Origin: Pseudarcicella hirudinis
GTDB lineage: Bacteria > Bacteroidota > Bacteroidia > Cytophagales > Spirosomataceae
Assembly: GCF_900115665.1 (NCBI RefSeq)
Contig: NZ_FOXH01000005.1
Span: forward strand, 62,001 to 126,000
DNA length: 64,000 nucleotides
Direction: 5' to 3'
Shown: positions 28,485 through 38,100 of the stretch, one piece after another
Numbering within the stretch: the stretch's first letter is position 1
Layout of the letters: each line of letters begins with the position of its first letter
Translations under genes and position numbers: made by a program
Notes under the pieces: model-generated
What the model was told of the DNA's origin: nothing
What the model saw: the letters and a program-made list of their open reading frames with translations, nothing else
Databases searched by the model: none

Positions 28485-28497
28485 TTTTTTGGGGGGG
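28485..28497 (-). repeat. Homopolymer T6-G7 tract before the GH9 start
   Basis: Six T then seven G on the plus strand. On the coding strand this is a C7-A6 tract ending six bases before the ATG, within the ribosome-binding region. Such tracts can slip and change leader length. Confidence 0.7.
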
Positions 28498-28499
28498 AA

Positions 28500-28858
28500 T
28501 TTGCAACCACATAGGAACATAGGACACATAGAAAATTTGCAACCACATAGGAACATAGGACACATAGAAAAGAGACTTCACTATCTTATTTGCAACCACA
28601 TAGAAACATAGAGCACATAGAATAATTTGTTACTACATAGAAACATGGGCACATAGAAAATTTGCAACCACAATAGAAACATAGAGCACATAGAAAATTT
28701 GCAACCACATAGGAACATAGGACACATAGAAAAGAGACTTCACTATCTTATTTGTAACCACATAGAAACATAGAGCATATAGAAAATTTGCAACCACATA
28801 GGAACATAGAGCACATAGAATAATTTGTTACTACATAGAAACATGGGCACATAGAAAA
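28500..28858. repeat. Nine-copy 35-37 bp direct-repeat array with ACATAG sub-repeats
   Basis: Nine units begin at 28500, 28536, 28589, 28626, 28661, 28698, 28751, 28787 and 28824. Each starts TTTGnnACnA and contains three near-copies of ACATAG spaced about 10 bases. Copies 2 and 6 are each followed by the identical 17-base spacer GAGACTTCACTATCTTA at 28572-28588 and 28734-28750. Copies 3-4 match copies 8-9 in their variants, so larger blocks have also duplicated. It lies between the DUF3667 terminator and the GH9 start. It is not a CRISPR array because units abut without unique spacers. Confidence 0.9.
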
Positions 28859-28861
28859 AGT

Positions 28862-28906
28862 AAAAGAGCTTCTTTTGGCAATAATTTTGCAAACGGAAGC
28901 TCTTTT
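28862..28906 (-). terminator. Terminator of the DUF3667 gene
   Basis: AAAAGAGCTTC and GAAGCTCTTTT form an 11-base stem. On the minus strand it is followed by a T-rich stretch. It lies 29 bases after the DUF3667 stop and isolates that gene from the repeat array. Confidence 0.75.
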
Positions 28907-28934
28907 GTTAATCACCACTTGTCGCCGGATGGAC

Positions 28935-30485
28935 TTATGACAAGCCGAATTTTACTATACCTACAAATAAGGCCACAAAAAAGAACAGGAAGAAATAAAG
29001 ATTTACAAGAATCAATGACTTCACAACGGTCTTGAGCCATTTCTGGCGATACACAGTCTTTAATGAAACAATCAGATACAAATAGCCGAACAATAAGGCC
29101 GGGCCTGTCAGGCTTAATTCCAGGTGAAAGATGGAAACGACTGCCCAGAACAGAGGAATCATTAAAAAGAACACACTATGGCTATGAATCGAAAAAATCA
29201 GATGCTCGTAATAATACCAGTCTTTCCGGTTATGCAAAGAAGGAATATGTTTGATCACATCCGGTTTTAATACTTTGAAAAATACCAGAATCTTCTTAAT
29301 AATCAGGAATAATGCCTGAAAAGGATGACGAACCGCCCAGTGTGTTCTCTGGCTGTAAATCAGTTTCAGCAAACCTGCTACCAAAGGCATCAGAAAAAAC
29401 ATCATTAAGGAAAAGATACCTATCAGTAAATGTACTACGTTATGGATAGCCTCCTCCTTATTCTCATGAAAAGCCAGGGTATATTTAATTCTGTTACGAT
29501 AAAACTGTCTTGAATACCATTTCCCGAAGAGATTATAGCTTTCTATTCCCAGGATCTTTGTCGTTTTCATGTAGGTATCCAGTTCCTCATTGCTCATTTC
29601 AAGAATAGCTTTATATCGGGCCACATTTTCTACATCACCCTTACTTCCTCTGACGGTAACGGTTGTATCTCCTCCGAAATTATATTGAACCTCTTTGTTG
29701 TCCTTTAAGGCTTTCAGATTAATGGTGTATTGTAAAGCATTTCTTTTGCCGAATTTCTCCGTAAAGAATGCTCTCAGCTCAGGTGTTACCTGTTCTATTT
29801 CAACCGTTGCCTCCTCATTTACAGCAATTTGTTTCTGAAAACTGATCAGTTTGGCCTTCTGAACATCTAAAGGCAACTTTCCCAAAATCTTTCTTAAAGT
29901 ATCTTTTTTGGCGATATTGAGTTCATCAAGAATATCTCCGATTTCATCATCCTCGTTAAAATTCTGCAGAAATTCTCCAGCATCAAAGTTATCATTTGAA
30001 TCTGCCCTGCTATTTTCTTTCCCGGCATTTTCTGAAAGTTTCTCATTTAGCCTGGAGGCGATAATCATGCCTGCTTTTTCAGAATCTTTTTTATCTTTTT
30101 CCTTCCCGTCATTTTTTAAGGCAGTCTCCTTGTCTTTATGCAAAAGATTCGCCACAGAAGCATCGGCATATTTATTCAAAACCAGAAAAAATATAAAAGC
30201 TACGAAGATGTATAAACGGACAGGCGGAACATATCTGGCTCTTCTGCCTTCAAGAAAATCTTTGGTGATTTTACCCGGCTTCGTGCAGATCGCTTTTACG
30301 GTATTCCAGAGTTTGGTATCGAAGTGTGTAATACTTTCGGCAACTTCATAAATCAAATGGCCGATAGGTACTTTTAAATCATGATTTTCCTGACCGCAGC
30401 TGGGGCAAAAATTGGTATCAGGAGGTAAAATGGTTCCACAGTTATGGCAAATTTCAGTACGTCTTCGGTGTTTGTGTGCGGACAT
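28935..30485 (-). CDS. DUF3667 family zinc-ribbon membrane protein
   Basis: Membrane protein of 516 residues. An N-terminal double-Cys zinc ribbon (CHNCGTILPPDTNFCPSCGQ, residues ~13-32) is followed by the DUF3667 core GKITKDFLEGRRARYVPPVR leading into TM1 (~88-105). A long Lys/Asp/Glu-rich soluble loop spans ~110-330. Four or more TM helices lie in the C-terminal third (~350-515). The family is confined largely to Bacteroidota and has no known function. The large charged insert is longer than in many members. It is monocistronic with a clear promoter and terminator. Confidence 0.88.
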   Translation of the reverse strand: MSAHKHRRRTEICHNCGTILPPDTNFCPSCGQENHDLKVPIGHLIYEVAESITHFDTKLWNTVKAICTKPGKITKDFLEGRRARYVPPVRLYIFVAFIFFLVLNKYADASVANLLHKDKETALKNDGKEKDKKDSEKAGMIIASRLNEKLSENAGKENSRADSNDNFDAGEFLQNFNEDDEIGDILDELNIAKKDTLRKILGKLPLDVQKAKLISFQKQIAVNEEATVEIEQVTPELRAFFTEKFGKRNALQYTINLKALKDNKEVQYNFGGDTTVTVRGSKGDVENVARYKAILEMSNEELDTYMKTTKILGIESYNLFGKWYSRQFYRNRIKYTLAFHENKEEAIHNVVHLLIGIFSLMMFFLMPLVAGLLKLIYSQRTHWAVRHPFQALFLIIKKILVFFKVLKPDVIKHIPSLHNRKDWYYYEHLIFSIHSHSVFFLMIPLFWAVVSIFHLELSLTGPALLFGYLYLIVSLKTVYRQKWLKTVVKSLILVNLYFFLFFFVALFVGIVKFGLS

Positions 30486-30515
30486 AAATCAGAGGAAAGA
30501 GTTTCGGTTATATTC

Positions 30516-30546
30516 CAAAAATAGTCATTTTACATGAATCACCCAA
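30516..30546 (-). promoter_or_regulatory. Promoter of the DUF3667 gene
   Basis: On the minus strand TTG (30544-30546), a 20-base spacer and TATTTTTG (30516-30523) fit the consensus, about 30 bases before the ATG at 30485. Confidence 0.65.
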
Positions 30547-30559
30547 TTTACCATAACAG

Positions 30560-30591
30560 AAAAAGGAGAAACCTTGCGATTTCTCCTTTTT
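30560..30591 (-). terminator. Terminator of recA
   Basis: AAAAAGGAGAAA and TTTCTCCTTTTT form a perfect 12-base stem around an eight-base loop, 19 bases after the recA stop. The T run on the minus strand supports this direction. Confidence 0.88.
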
Positions 30592-30610
30592 CAATCTGAA
30601 TGATTTTCAA

Positions 30611-31690
30611 CTATTCCGGAGAACCATCATCCAGAATATTCGGTTCAATGGTATCAACCAGAACATTTTCATCACTTTTCACTTTTTCTTTGATTTTCTG
30701 TTCCAATTCAACCATTAATTCCGGATTATCTTTCAGAATCTGTTTTACTGCATCACGACCCTGACCTAATCTGTTGCCGTCATAAGAGAACCATGAACCT
30801 GATTTCTTCACAATTTCCAGTTCTGTTGCCAGATCAAGTATTTCTCCTGCTTTAGAGATTCCTTCGCCGTACATGATATCAAATTCAACTACTTTAAACG
30901 GAGGAGCCATCTTGTTTTTAACAACTTTTACCCTGGTGCGGTTACCGATGATATTATCAGCACCTTCTTTGATTTGTCCGATACGACGAATATCCAGACG
31001 AACCGAGGCATAAAACTTAAGGGCATTACCACCCGTTGTTGTTTCCGGGCTTCCGAACATCACACCAATTTTATCACGCAACTGGTTGATAAAGAAACAG
31101 CAGCAACCTGTTTTATTGATTGTACCGGTCAGTTTACGAAGTGCCTGAGACATCAAACGAGCCTGTAAACCCATTTTGGAATCTCCCATTTCACCTTCAA
31201 TTTCAGCCTTGGGAACCAATGCTGCAACGGAGTCAATCACACAAATATCTATTGCGCCTGAACTAATCAGATGCTCAGCAATTTCCAAAGCCTGCTCACC
31301 GTTATCAGGCTGAGAGATCAGAAGATTACTGGTATCAATACCTAATTTTTCAGCATAAGACTTATCAAAAGCATGCTCAGCATCAATAAATGCCGCCAAA
31401 CCTCCTGCTTTCTGTGCTTCTGCAATACAGTGCATAGTAAGCGTGGTTTTACCTGAAGATTCCGGGCCATAAATTTCAACAATACGGCCACGTGGTACAC
31501 CGCCTATGCCCAAAGCAAGGTCAAGACCCAATGATCCGGTAGAAATAACCGGAACATCCATAACTTTGCTGTCCGACAAACGCATAACGGTACCTTTTCC
31601 GTAAGCTTTATCTAATTTTTCAAGTGTAGTTTGGAGGGCTTTTAATTTCTCAGCTGCAGGATTACTTACTTCTGCTTGTTGTTTTGCCAT
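30611..31690 (-). CDS. recA: Recombinase RecA
   Basis: DNA strand-exchange and SOS co-protease protein of 359 residues from the ATG at 31690 (MAKQQAE). The longer open frame to 31735 adds 15 residues not typical of the family. Walker A is GPESSGKTT, Walker B lies in [20 protein letters not shown], and the L2 region is [16 protein letters not shown]. The C-terminus is Glu/Asp/Lys-rich, as is common. It is monocistronic and terminated by the hairpin at 30560. No SOS box was identifiable by eye in the long upstream gap. Confidence 0.98.
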   Translation of the reverse strand: MAKQQAEVSNPAAEKLKALQTTLEKLDKAYGKGTVMRLSDSKVMDVPVISTGSLGLDLALGIGGVPRGRIVEIYGPESSGKTTLTMHCIAEAQKAGGLAAFIDAEHAFDKSYAEKLGIDTSNLLISQPDNGEQALEIAEHLISSGAIDICVIDSVAALVPKAEIEGEMGDSKMGLQARLMSQALRKLTGTINKTGCCCFFINQLRDKIGVMFGSPETTTGGNALKFYASVRLDIRRIGQIKEGADNIIGNRTRVKVVKNKMAPPFKVVEFDIMYGEGISKAGEILDLATELEIVKKSGSWFSYDGNRLGQGRDAVKQILKDNPELMVELEQKIKEKVKSDENVLVDTIEPNILDDGSPE

Positions 31691-32187
31691 GTTATTTTTT
31701 TCGATTACTTTAAGATGATATCTTCGCAACACCAAAGAAACACATTAAATGTTTGAATATCCCTGAAACAGAAGATGAAAGACCGGAAAAAGGGTTGAAA
31801 TTTTGAATTTTCCCTCAGAATTTCCAATTGTTAAAGAGCAGATACTTCAAGCGGATTAATTGTTCAAGTAGCATTTTACATTCAGTGAAATTACGCTTTT
31901 TTTGACATAAAATAAAATTAAAATTAAGGCTCGGCCAGAAAGATTATACCAATTACAGGTTGATTGATATGAACAAGGGTTCAGGTAGCGAAATGTTACA
32001 TATTTTTTTAAAAATACAATTATCTGGAACTGAGGATACAGTCCATAAATGCTTGGGTCCGGTGAAATTTTTAACCTTTAAACATATTTTCAAGCTTAGT
32101 TTCTAAGGTTTTGAAAGCGAATCAATTAACCATTTTTTTTGCTTTCCCGTAATTCATTCCATAATTCAGGCGCTCAGGCCGGAAATT
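31691..32187. other. Divergent intergenic region of about 0.5 kb, nothing recognised
   Basis: AT-rich gap between recA (minus) and the metalloprotease gene (plus). No full TAnnTTTG promoter, hairpin, RNA gene or repeat stood out. It must hold the recA promoter, which I cannot place. Confidence 0.45.
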
Positions 32188-33309
32188 ATGTCGAATCTGC
32201 AAAGAACCACGGTGATTAAAAATCCGTACATTATCATGTTTTTACTGCGTAAACAAATACAAAAAAGAAACAGAAAACGTAAAATCAGCATTTTGTTCCT
32301 GCTTTTCTTTATATCGGGAGGATTGCTGGCTTACTGGCAACGGGATTGGGTGAAATGGGGTGTTTCTATGGCAAAAGGCGGATTGAATGTAGCCTTTAAT
32401 ACCCGCCCGCTCGAAGAAGTGCTGAAAGACCCGGCAGTACCTGATTCTCTGAAAAAACGAATTGAACTGATCGGAGAAATTAAGCGCTTTGCCATTGATT
32501 CGCTGGGATTAAAAGATAATCCGAAGGTCTATCAGACCTTGTTTGACCAAAAAGGCAAGCCTTTGGTTTACCTCCTTACAGTGGCAGAAAAGTACGAATT
32601 GAAAGCTCACCCGTTTTATTTTCCCCTGATCGGAACTTTTACCTACAAAGGATTCTTTAACGAAGAAATGGCGAAACATGAACAGCTTTACTGGGAATCA
32701 AAAGGTTATGACACCGATATGGGTGAAGGGATTGCCTATTCAACATTAGGATGGTTTCCGGAACCAATATTATCAAGTATGTTGTATTACCACGACGGAA
32801 AATTAGCCAGCCTGATTATTCATGAAATGACTCATGGAACAATTTTTGTGAAAGACAACCATGAATTAAGTGAAAATATGGCCAATTTCATCGGAGACTA
32901 TGGTGCCATGCGGTTTCTGAATTTTAAGTTCGGTAAGCGTTCTCACGGATATAAAAGATATGAACAGGGAAAGGTAGTCCGGATAAAATTAGTAAAACAT
33001 ATTAACAGGGGTACTTTGATGCTTGACAGCCTTTATAAAACATTCAGTCCTGAAATGACAGATAAAGTCAAAGATTCTCTGAAATACCATCTCATCGAGT
33101 CAATTCTTGTGAAACAGGATACACTTTATAAAAAGAACAGCAAAGTCTCTAAATTTAATTTTGATAAAAATAACTTGCCGAATGATGCGTTTTTTGTAGG
33201 ATTCAAAACCTATAACGCCAAGCAGAATGAATTTGAAGAACTATTTAAAAAACGATTTAAAGGAGACTTTCCTAAATTCTTAAATTTCTTAAAAAACAAG
33301 TATAATTGA
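32188..33309 (+). CDS. Membrane-anchored putative zinc aminopeptidase (DUF2265-like)
   Basis: Predicted metallopeptidase of 373 residues. A basic N-terminus and one TM helix (~34-49, ILFLLFFISGGLLAYW) anchor a periplasmic domain. HEMTH at residues 212-216 and a downstream SENMANFIGDYGA helix, whose Glu229 is the likely third ligand, match the gluzincin-type aminopeptidase family once called DUF2265. The ATG at 32188 is used. A second in-frame ATG at 32236 (MFLLRKQ) gives a neater N-terminus and may be the true start. It lies upstream of the DUF3108 gene with a 180-base gap. Substrate unknown. Confidence 0.85.
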   Translation: MSNLQRTTVIKNPYIIMFLLRKQIQKRNRKRKISILFLLFFISGGLLAYWQRDWVKWGVSMAKGGLNVAFNTRPLEEVLKDPAVPDSLKKRIELIGEIKRFAIDSLGLKDNPKVYQTLFDQKGKPLVYLLTVAEKYELKAHPFYFPLIGTFTYKGFFNEEMAKHEQLYWESKGYDTDMGEGIAYSTLGWFPEPILSSMLYYHDGKLASLIIHEMTHGTIFVKDNHELSENMANFIGDYGAMRFLNFKFGKRSHGYKRYEQGKVVRIKLVKHINRGTLMLDSLYKTFSPEMTDKVKDSLKYHLIESILVKQDTLYKKNSKVSKFNFDKNNLPNDAFFVGFKTYNAKQNEFEELFKKRFKGDFPKFLNFLKNKYN

Positions 33310-33489
33310 TCGTTTTCAGAAGCAGCAATAAGGACAGACGTTTCAGACCAGCGTTTACTTAATCGATAAATTATGGCTGGCCGATAAACAATCTCCCGAA
33401 AGCAGCATACATTTTCAAATGAACAAGAGTTTATTTAAAAATGCCCAAATGAAAAATTATACAACTATTTTTCTTTTAACGTATTTATT

Positions 33490-34287
33490 ATGAATAAATT
33501 ATTGATTATCAGCATCTTTTGTATAACACTTTTAGGCTTCAGAGCTTTCCAGAAAGAAAGAGTTCTGGTTAATAAAAGTTTTTCAAAAGGGGAACATCTT
33601 GAGTACCGGGTTCACTACGGATTTGTGAATGCGGCTGAAGCATTTGTGGATGTTGATGATAAAATTCAGGTAGTTAACGGAAGGCCTTGCTTTAAAGCTG
33701 TAGTATATGGAAGAACTACCGGAATTACAGACTGGGTTGCTAAAGTACGTGATACCTGGGCCTCTTATATAGACACTTCCGCCATTTTACCTCACCAGTT
33801 TTATACCAAAAAACAGGAAGGCGGTTACAAGACAGAAGACAAGATTGTTTTCGATCACACCAATAACCTGGCTAAAACCTATGAACTTGATGATGACCGT
33901 GAGAAAAAGACTTTTCCGGTGCCGGATAATATTCAGGATGTGGTAAGCGGCTATTTTTTCCTGAGAACTGTTGATTTTTCAAAAGTAAAAGTGAATGATT
34001 TTGTTCCGGTTAAAGCCTTTTTTGACGGACAGGTTTATGAAATCAGAATGAAATTAAAGGGCAGAGAACAAATCAATACGAAATTCGGAAAAATCAATAC
34101 TTTAAAAATTACCCCGATGCTTCCTCAAAATAACTTCTTTCAGGACAATGATGCTTTGAGAATCTGGATTTCAGACGATGAAAACAAAATTCCGATCAGA
34201 GCTGAAATCGAGCTTAAAATCGGAGCTATTTCCCTCGACATCAGAAAATATACCGGACTGAAAAACGAAATAACATTTATCAAATAG
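33490..34287 (+). CDS. DUF3108 family secreted protein
   Basis: Exported protein of 265 residues: signal peptide MNKLLIISIFCITLLGF, then a DUF3108 beta-rich domain (GEHLEYRVHYGFVNAAEA near the start, AKVRDTWASYIDT, and YEIRMKLKGREQINTKFGKI further on). The family occurs in the envelope of Gram-negative bacteria with unknown role and resembles lipid-binding beta-sheet proteins. It ends at a clear terminator. No partner gene is obvious. Confidence 0.88.
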   Translation: MNKLLIISIFCITLLGFRAFQKERVLVNKSFSKGEHLEYRVHYGFVNAAEAFVDVDDKIQVVNGRPCFKAVVYGRTTGITDWVAKVRDTWASYIDTSAILPHQFYTKKQEGGYKTEDKIVFDHTNNLAKTYELDDDREKKTFPVPDNIQDVVSGYFFLRTVDFSKVKVNDFVPVKAFFDGQVYEIRMKLKGREQINTKFGKINTLKITPMLPQNNFFQDNDALRIWISDDENKIPIRAEIELKIGAISLDIRKYTGLKNEITFIK

Positions 34288-34324
34288 AAATATTCATACC
34301 GCTTTCTCCAGTCTAAAATTAAAC

Positions 34325-34368
34325 AAACCTGATCAGGGTGATTCATAAATCTGTCCTGATCAGGTTTT
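34325..34368 (+). terminator. Terminator of the DUF3108 gene
   Basis: AAACCTGATCAGG and CCTGATCAGGTTTT form a perfect 13-base stem 37 bases after the stop, followed by T residues. Confidence 0.88.
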
Positions 34369-34617
34369 ATGTTAATTAATTAATAATTCAGGTCATAATT
34401 TCTCCTAACATATCTTTAATCTTCAGGGAAGACAGGGAAGTAACTTTCCTGGTTTTTCCATTTTACATTAGTTTTGTGCAAATTTTGCACAGTACAGGGA
34501 ACATAAAAAAGCCTCTATTTTCCTTGATTTAACAGAATAATTCAAAAATTTCTTACCTGAATAATACTTCCTTCCAAACACCCTTATTGTTAACAATTAC
34601 ATAACATTAAGGTAAAA
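34369..34617. other. Gap between the DUF3108 terminator and the next promoter, nothing recognised
   Basis: AT-rich sequence with no convincing gene, hairpin or repeat. The whole gap from the DUF3108 stop to the GTG at 34650 is 362 bases and also holds the terminator and promoter listed separately. Confidence 0.45.
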
Positions 34618-34645
34618 TTGAATTCATTTTACGGGTTTAGTTTTG
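34618..34645 (+). promoter_or_regulatory. Promoter directly abutting the GTG start at 34650
   Basis: TTG (34618-34620), a 17-base spacer and TAGTTTTG (34638-34645) match the Bacteroidota consensus. Only four bases (TGGC) separate the box from the GTG, predicting a leaderless mRNA. Confidence 0.62.
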
Positions 34646-34649
34646 TGGC

Positions 34650-34997
34650 GTGAAAGTCATAAAAGAAATACTCCTTGTCTCAGTCATAAGCATCTTGTTT
34701 ATGAACCTGAATATCGTACCGACAGGGTCTTTTTCAGCAGGCAAAGCAATTTCTAAAATCTCTCATCTGAACGTTTCCGCAAATTATTCCGGCTGCATGA
34801 GCCAGGATCTGGATCTGAGTCTGGAAGAAGATGATTGTTTGGAAGAAAAGGAAATTTTACATGCTATCAGCCATTTTGAAATCCGGCAGAAAGCCATTCA
34901 GATTTCCAAAGCATTAACATTCGGATTAACCAGTGATTCCCAAATACATTACCCTGCTTTTCCATTATTCATTTTATTTTCTAATCTCAGGCTTTGA
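34650..34997 (+). CDS. Small exported protein of unknown function
   Basis: 115 residues beginning with GTG. The N-terminus is a signal peptide or membrane anchor (MKVIKEILLVSVISILFMNL). The mature part has an acidic stretch (SLEEDDCLEEKE, ~57-68), two Cys (49 and 63 approximately), a basic helix and a hydrophobic Phe/Pro-rich tail (HYPAFPLFILFSNLRL). I recognise no family. It precedes the TonB receptor gene by 108 bases on the same strand, so a link to that receptor is possible but unproven. The promoter placement supports this start or translation from a leaderless message. Confidence 0.55.
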   Translation: MKVIKEILLVSVISILFMNLNIVPTGSFSAGKAISKISHLNVSANYSGCMSQDLDLSLEEDDCLEEKEILHAISHFEIRQKAIQISKALTFGLTSDSQIHYPAFPLFILFSNLRL

Positions 34998-35105
34998 GAT
35001 AGTCCCGTTTTCTTTTTACTCCAATTTATCTGTTTGATCCAACTCACTTAAAAGGTCTTTCTTCAGGACCCGTAGAATATTATTTTAACCAATTTTTCAA
35101 AAAAC

Positions 35106-38100
35106 ATGAAAAAGTTTTTTACCAATAAGCTCGCATTCAGCTTATCATTATTGTCAATGTTTCTCTTATTAAGCTCAGGCTTAATGGCTCAGGTGACAAC
35201 TTCTTCTATCAGCGGAAGAATTAAAGACAGTAAAAATTCAGAAGTTCCGGGCGCCACTATTATCGCAACTTATCTACCTACCGGCGCTAAATACGGTGTT
35301 TCGTCAAGTGTAGACGGTCACTACACCATTGCCAACATGAACCCGGGCGGTCCTTACAAAATCGTTGTAACTTCTGTAGGTTTCAGACCACAGACCCAGG
35401 AAGGTTTTACCTTGAATTTAGGTTCAACATCCAACATAGACTTTGTTCTTTCAGAGGAAACCACAGCACTTGCAGAAGTAGTGGTGACTGCTGAAAAGGG
35501 CGGCACCAAACTTGGTGCAGGTACAAATCTTGGTGAATCTACGATTAAAGTGTTGCCAACACTAAGCCGTAGCTTAACGGATATGACCCGTATGACTCCA
35601 CAGTCTGCCAATAACTCATTTGCAGGTACTAACTTCAGATATAACAACGTAACCATTGACGGTTCTATCAATAACGATGCAATTGGCTTTAGTCCTTCAT
35701 TGGGAGGTCAGGGCGGAACATCAGGGATGCCAGGCAGCAGTACAAGAACCAACCCGATTTCTTTGGATGCCATTCAGGATATTCAGGTATATATCGCTCC
35801 TTATGATGTAAAAATCGGGAACTTTACAGGAGGTTCGATCAACGCAGTAACCCGTAGCGGAACAAACGATGTAACCGGTTCAGTTTATGGTTTCGGACGT
35901 AATGCAAGCATTACAGGACCCAATAACGCAGGTGACGGTGCAAAAATCCCAAGCAGTTATTCTGATTACCAGACAGGTTTCAGAGTTGGTTTACCGATTA
36001 TCAAAAACAAATTATTCTTCTTCACAAACGAAGAAATTACCCGTCGTACCGAACCACTTTTCTATGGTGCAGGAGATAAAGATGCAAACGGAAATCAGAT
36101 CGCTTTGATTGATGCTGCAACAGCTCAGAAAATCACAGATTACCTTGTTACCAATTATAATTTTAACCCTGGTACTTACGGTAACTATAACATTTACTCA
36201 AACAGCAACAAGTTCTTCAATCGTATTGACTGGAATATTTCGGACAAACATCAGCTTTCTATCCGTAACAACTACATTTCTTCTGAAGCAACAAACCTTG
36301 AAAGAGATGCTGCAAACTTCCGTTTCTCAAGCATGGACTTCAAACAGATCAACAACCAGAACTCAACTGTAATGGAACTGAAGAGCCGTTTCGGAAATGC
36401 TTCTAACAGTTTGATTTTAGGTTACTCAGATATTCATGATTACCGTGAGCCGAGCAGTTCGAATGTAAACTTTCCGCAGGTTGAAATCTCTACAAACGGT
36501 GGTACTGTATTCTTAGGAAATGACCGTGAAGCTACTGTGTTCAACATGAAACAAAAAACCTTTGAATTCACTGATAACTTTACTTTCTTCAAAGGAAAAC
36601 ACACATTCTTAATCGGAACGCACAACGAAATTTACAGCATCAACTATGGTTTTGTGAATGCTCTTAACGGACGTATTTCATACAGAAACCTTGATGAATT
36701 CTTCGCAGGAAAAGTTAACCGTGTAAGAGGTTCTTATAACTTTACCAATAACGACCGCGATTACAATTTCAACAATCCTTATGCAAAATTCGGTGTTGGC
36801 ATGTACAGTGTATATGCACAGGATGAAATTCAGGTAACTGACAATTTCAAACTTTCTCCTGGTATCCGTTTTGACCTTGCTTCAGTTGATTCAGCGCCAA
36901 TCGCCGATAAAACAAAAACTACTCCACTTGATCCGAACGCAGGAACAACTTATACCGCTACTCCTCTTTCTCAGATCAGTAACAAAACATTCGGACAGGT
37001 ACTTGTTTCTCCGAGATTAGGTTTCAACTACAATGTAAACGGAGATAAATCATTGGTAATAAGAGGGGGTACAGGTATTTTCACAGGTAAAGTGCCATTC
37101 GCATGGCTTGGATACGCCTTCTATAACGACGGTGTAGGATACGGAGCTTATGATATCAACAACCGTGCAACTGCAACTAACAACGGAGATGTGCTGAAAG
37201 ACGGAGCGAGAGATTTCGCATTCAAAAACGGACAAGGAAACCAGACTCAGGTTGACGTAATCAACAATAACTTCAAAATGCCACAGGTTTGGAGAAGTAG
37301 TTTAGGCGTTGATTATACGACAAGAAATGGTTACAAATTCACTGTTGAGGGGATTTATACTAAAACAATCAACGATTTGAAATTCCAGCAGGTTAACCTT
37401 AAAGACTCTGTGAAATATTTCAGCTACGATGTAAATCACCAAATGCCGATTTATTTATCAGGTGGAGCAACAGGACAAAAGATCAACTCAGGTTTCTCAA
37501 ATGCTTACATGTTGTCTAATACTTCTGAAGGATACCGTTACAGCCTGACTGCTCAGATCTCTAAAACTTATCCGTTTGGCCTGAATTTTTCAGTAGCTTA
37601 TACTTATGGTAAATCATTCGATTTAACTAACGGTATCAGAAACTCTATGGAATCTAACTGGCAGCTGAACCAGTCATTAACACCAAATGATCCGAAATTA
37701 TCATTCTCTAACTTCGATATCCGTCACAGATTAATTGCACAAATCGGATACCGTAAGAACTGGAATAAAGTACATGCCACTACTTTCTCTGTAGTAATCA
37801 ATGCTCAGTCAGGTAACCCGTTCACCTGGGGATTTGTTAACTCAACCATCGCAAACAACCCTCAGGCAGCAGGTTTAGCTTATATCTTCAAAGATGAAGC
37901 TGAAGCAACCAAATACCTGGTAGATTACAAAAACGCTGCCGGTGTAACTATTACTGCTGCTCAGCAAGCGAAAGATTTCATGAACTTCGTAAATGGTGAT
38001 GAGTATTTAAGCACAAGAAAAGGTGACTTTACAGAACGTAACACTGGCCGTACTCCTTGGAACAGCACAGCAGATTTAAGAATCATGCATGACATCAATA

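Noticed and set aside
28480-28599. N-terminal extension of the GH9 protein
   Set aside because: It only translates the repeat array and homopolymer. The signal peptide starts at the ATG at 28479.
28500-28858. CRISPR array
   Set aside because: Units are contiguous, imperfect and internally repetitive, with no unique spacers and no cas genes in the window.
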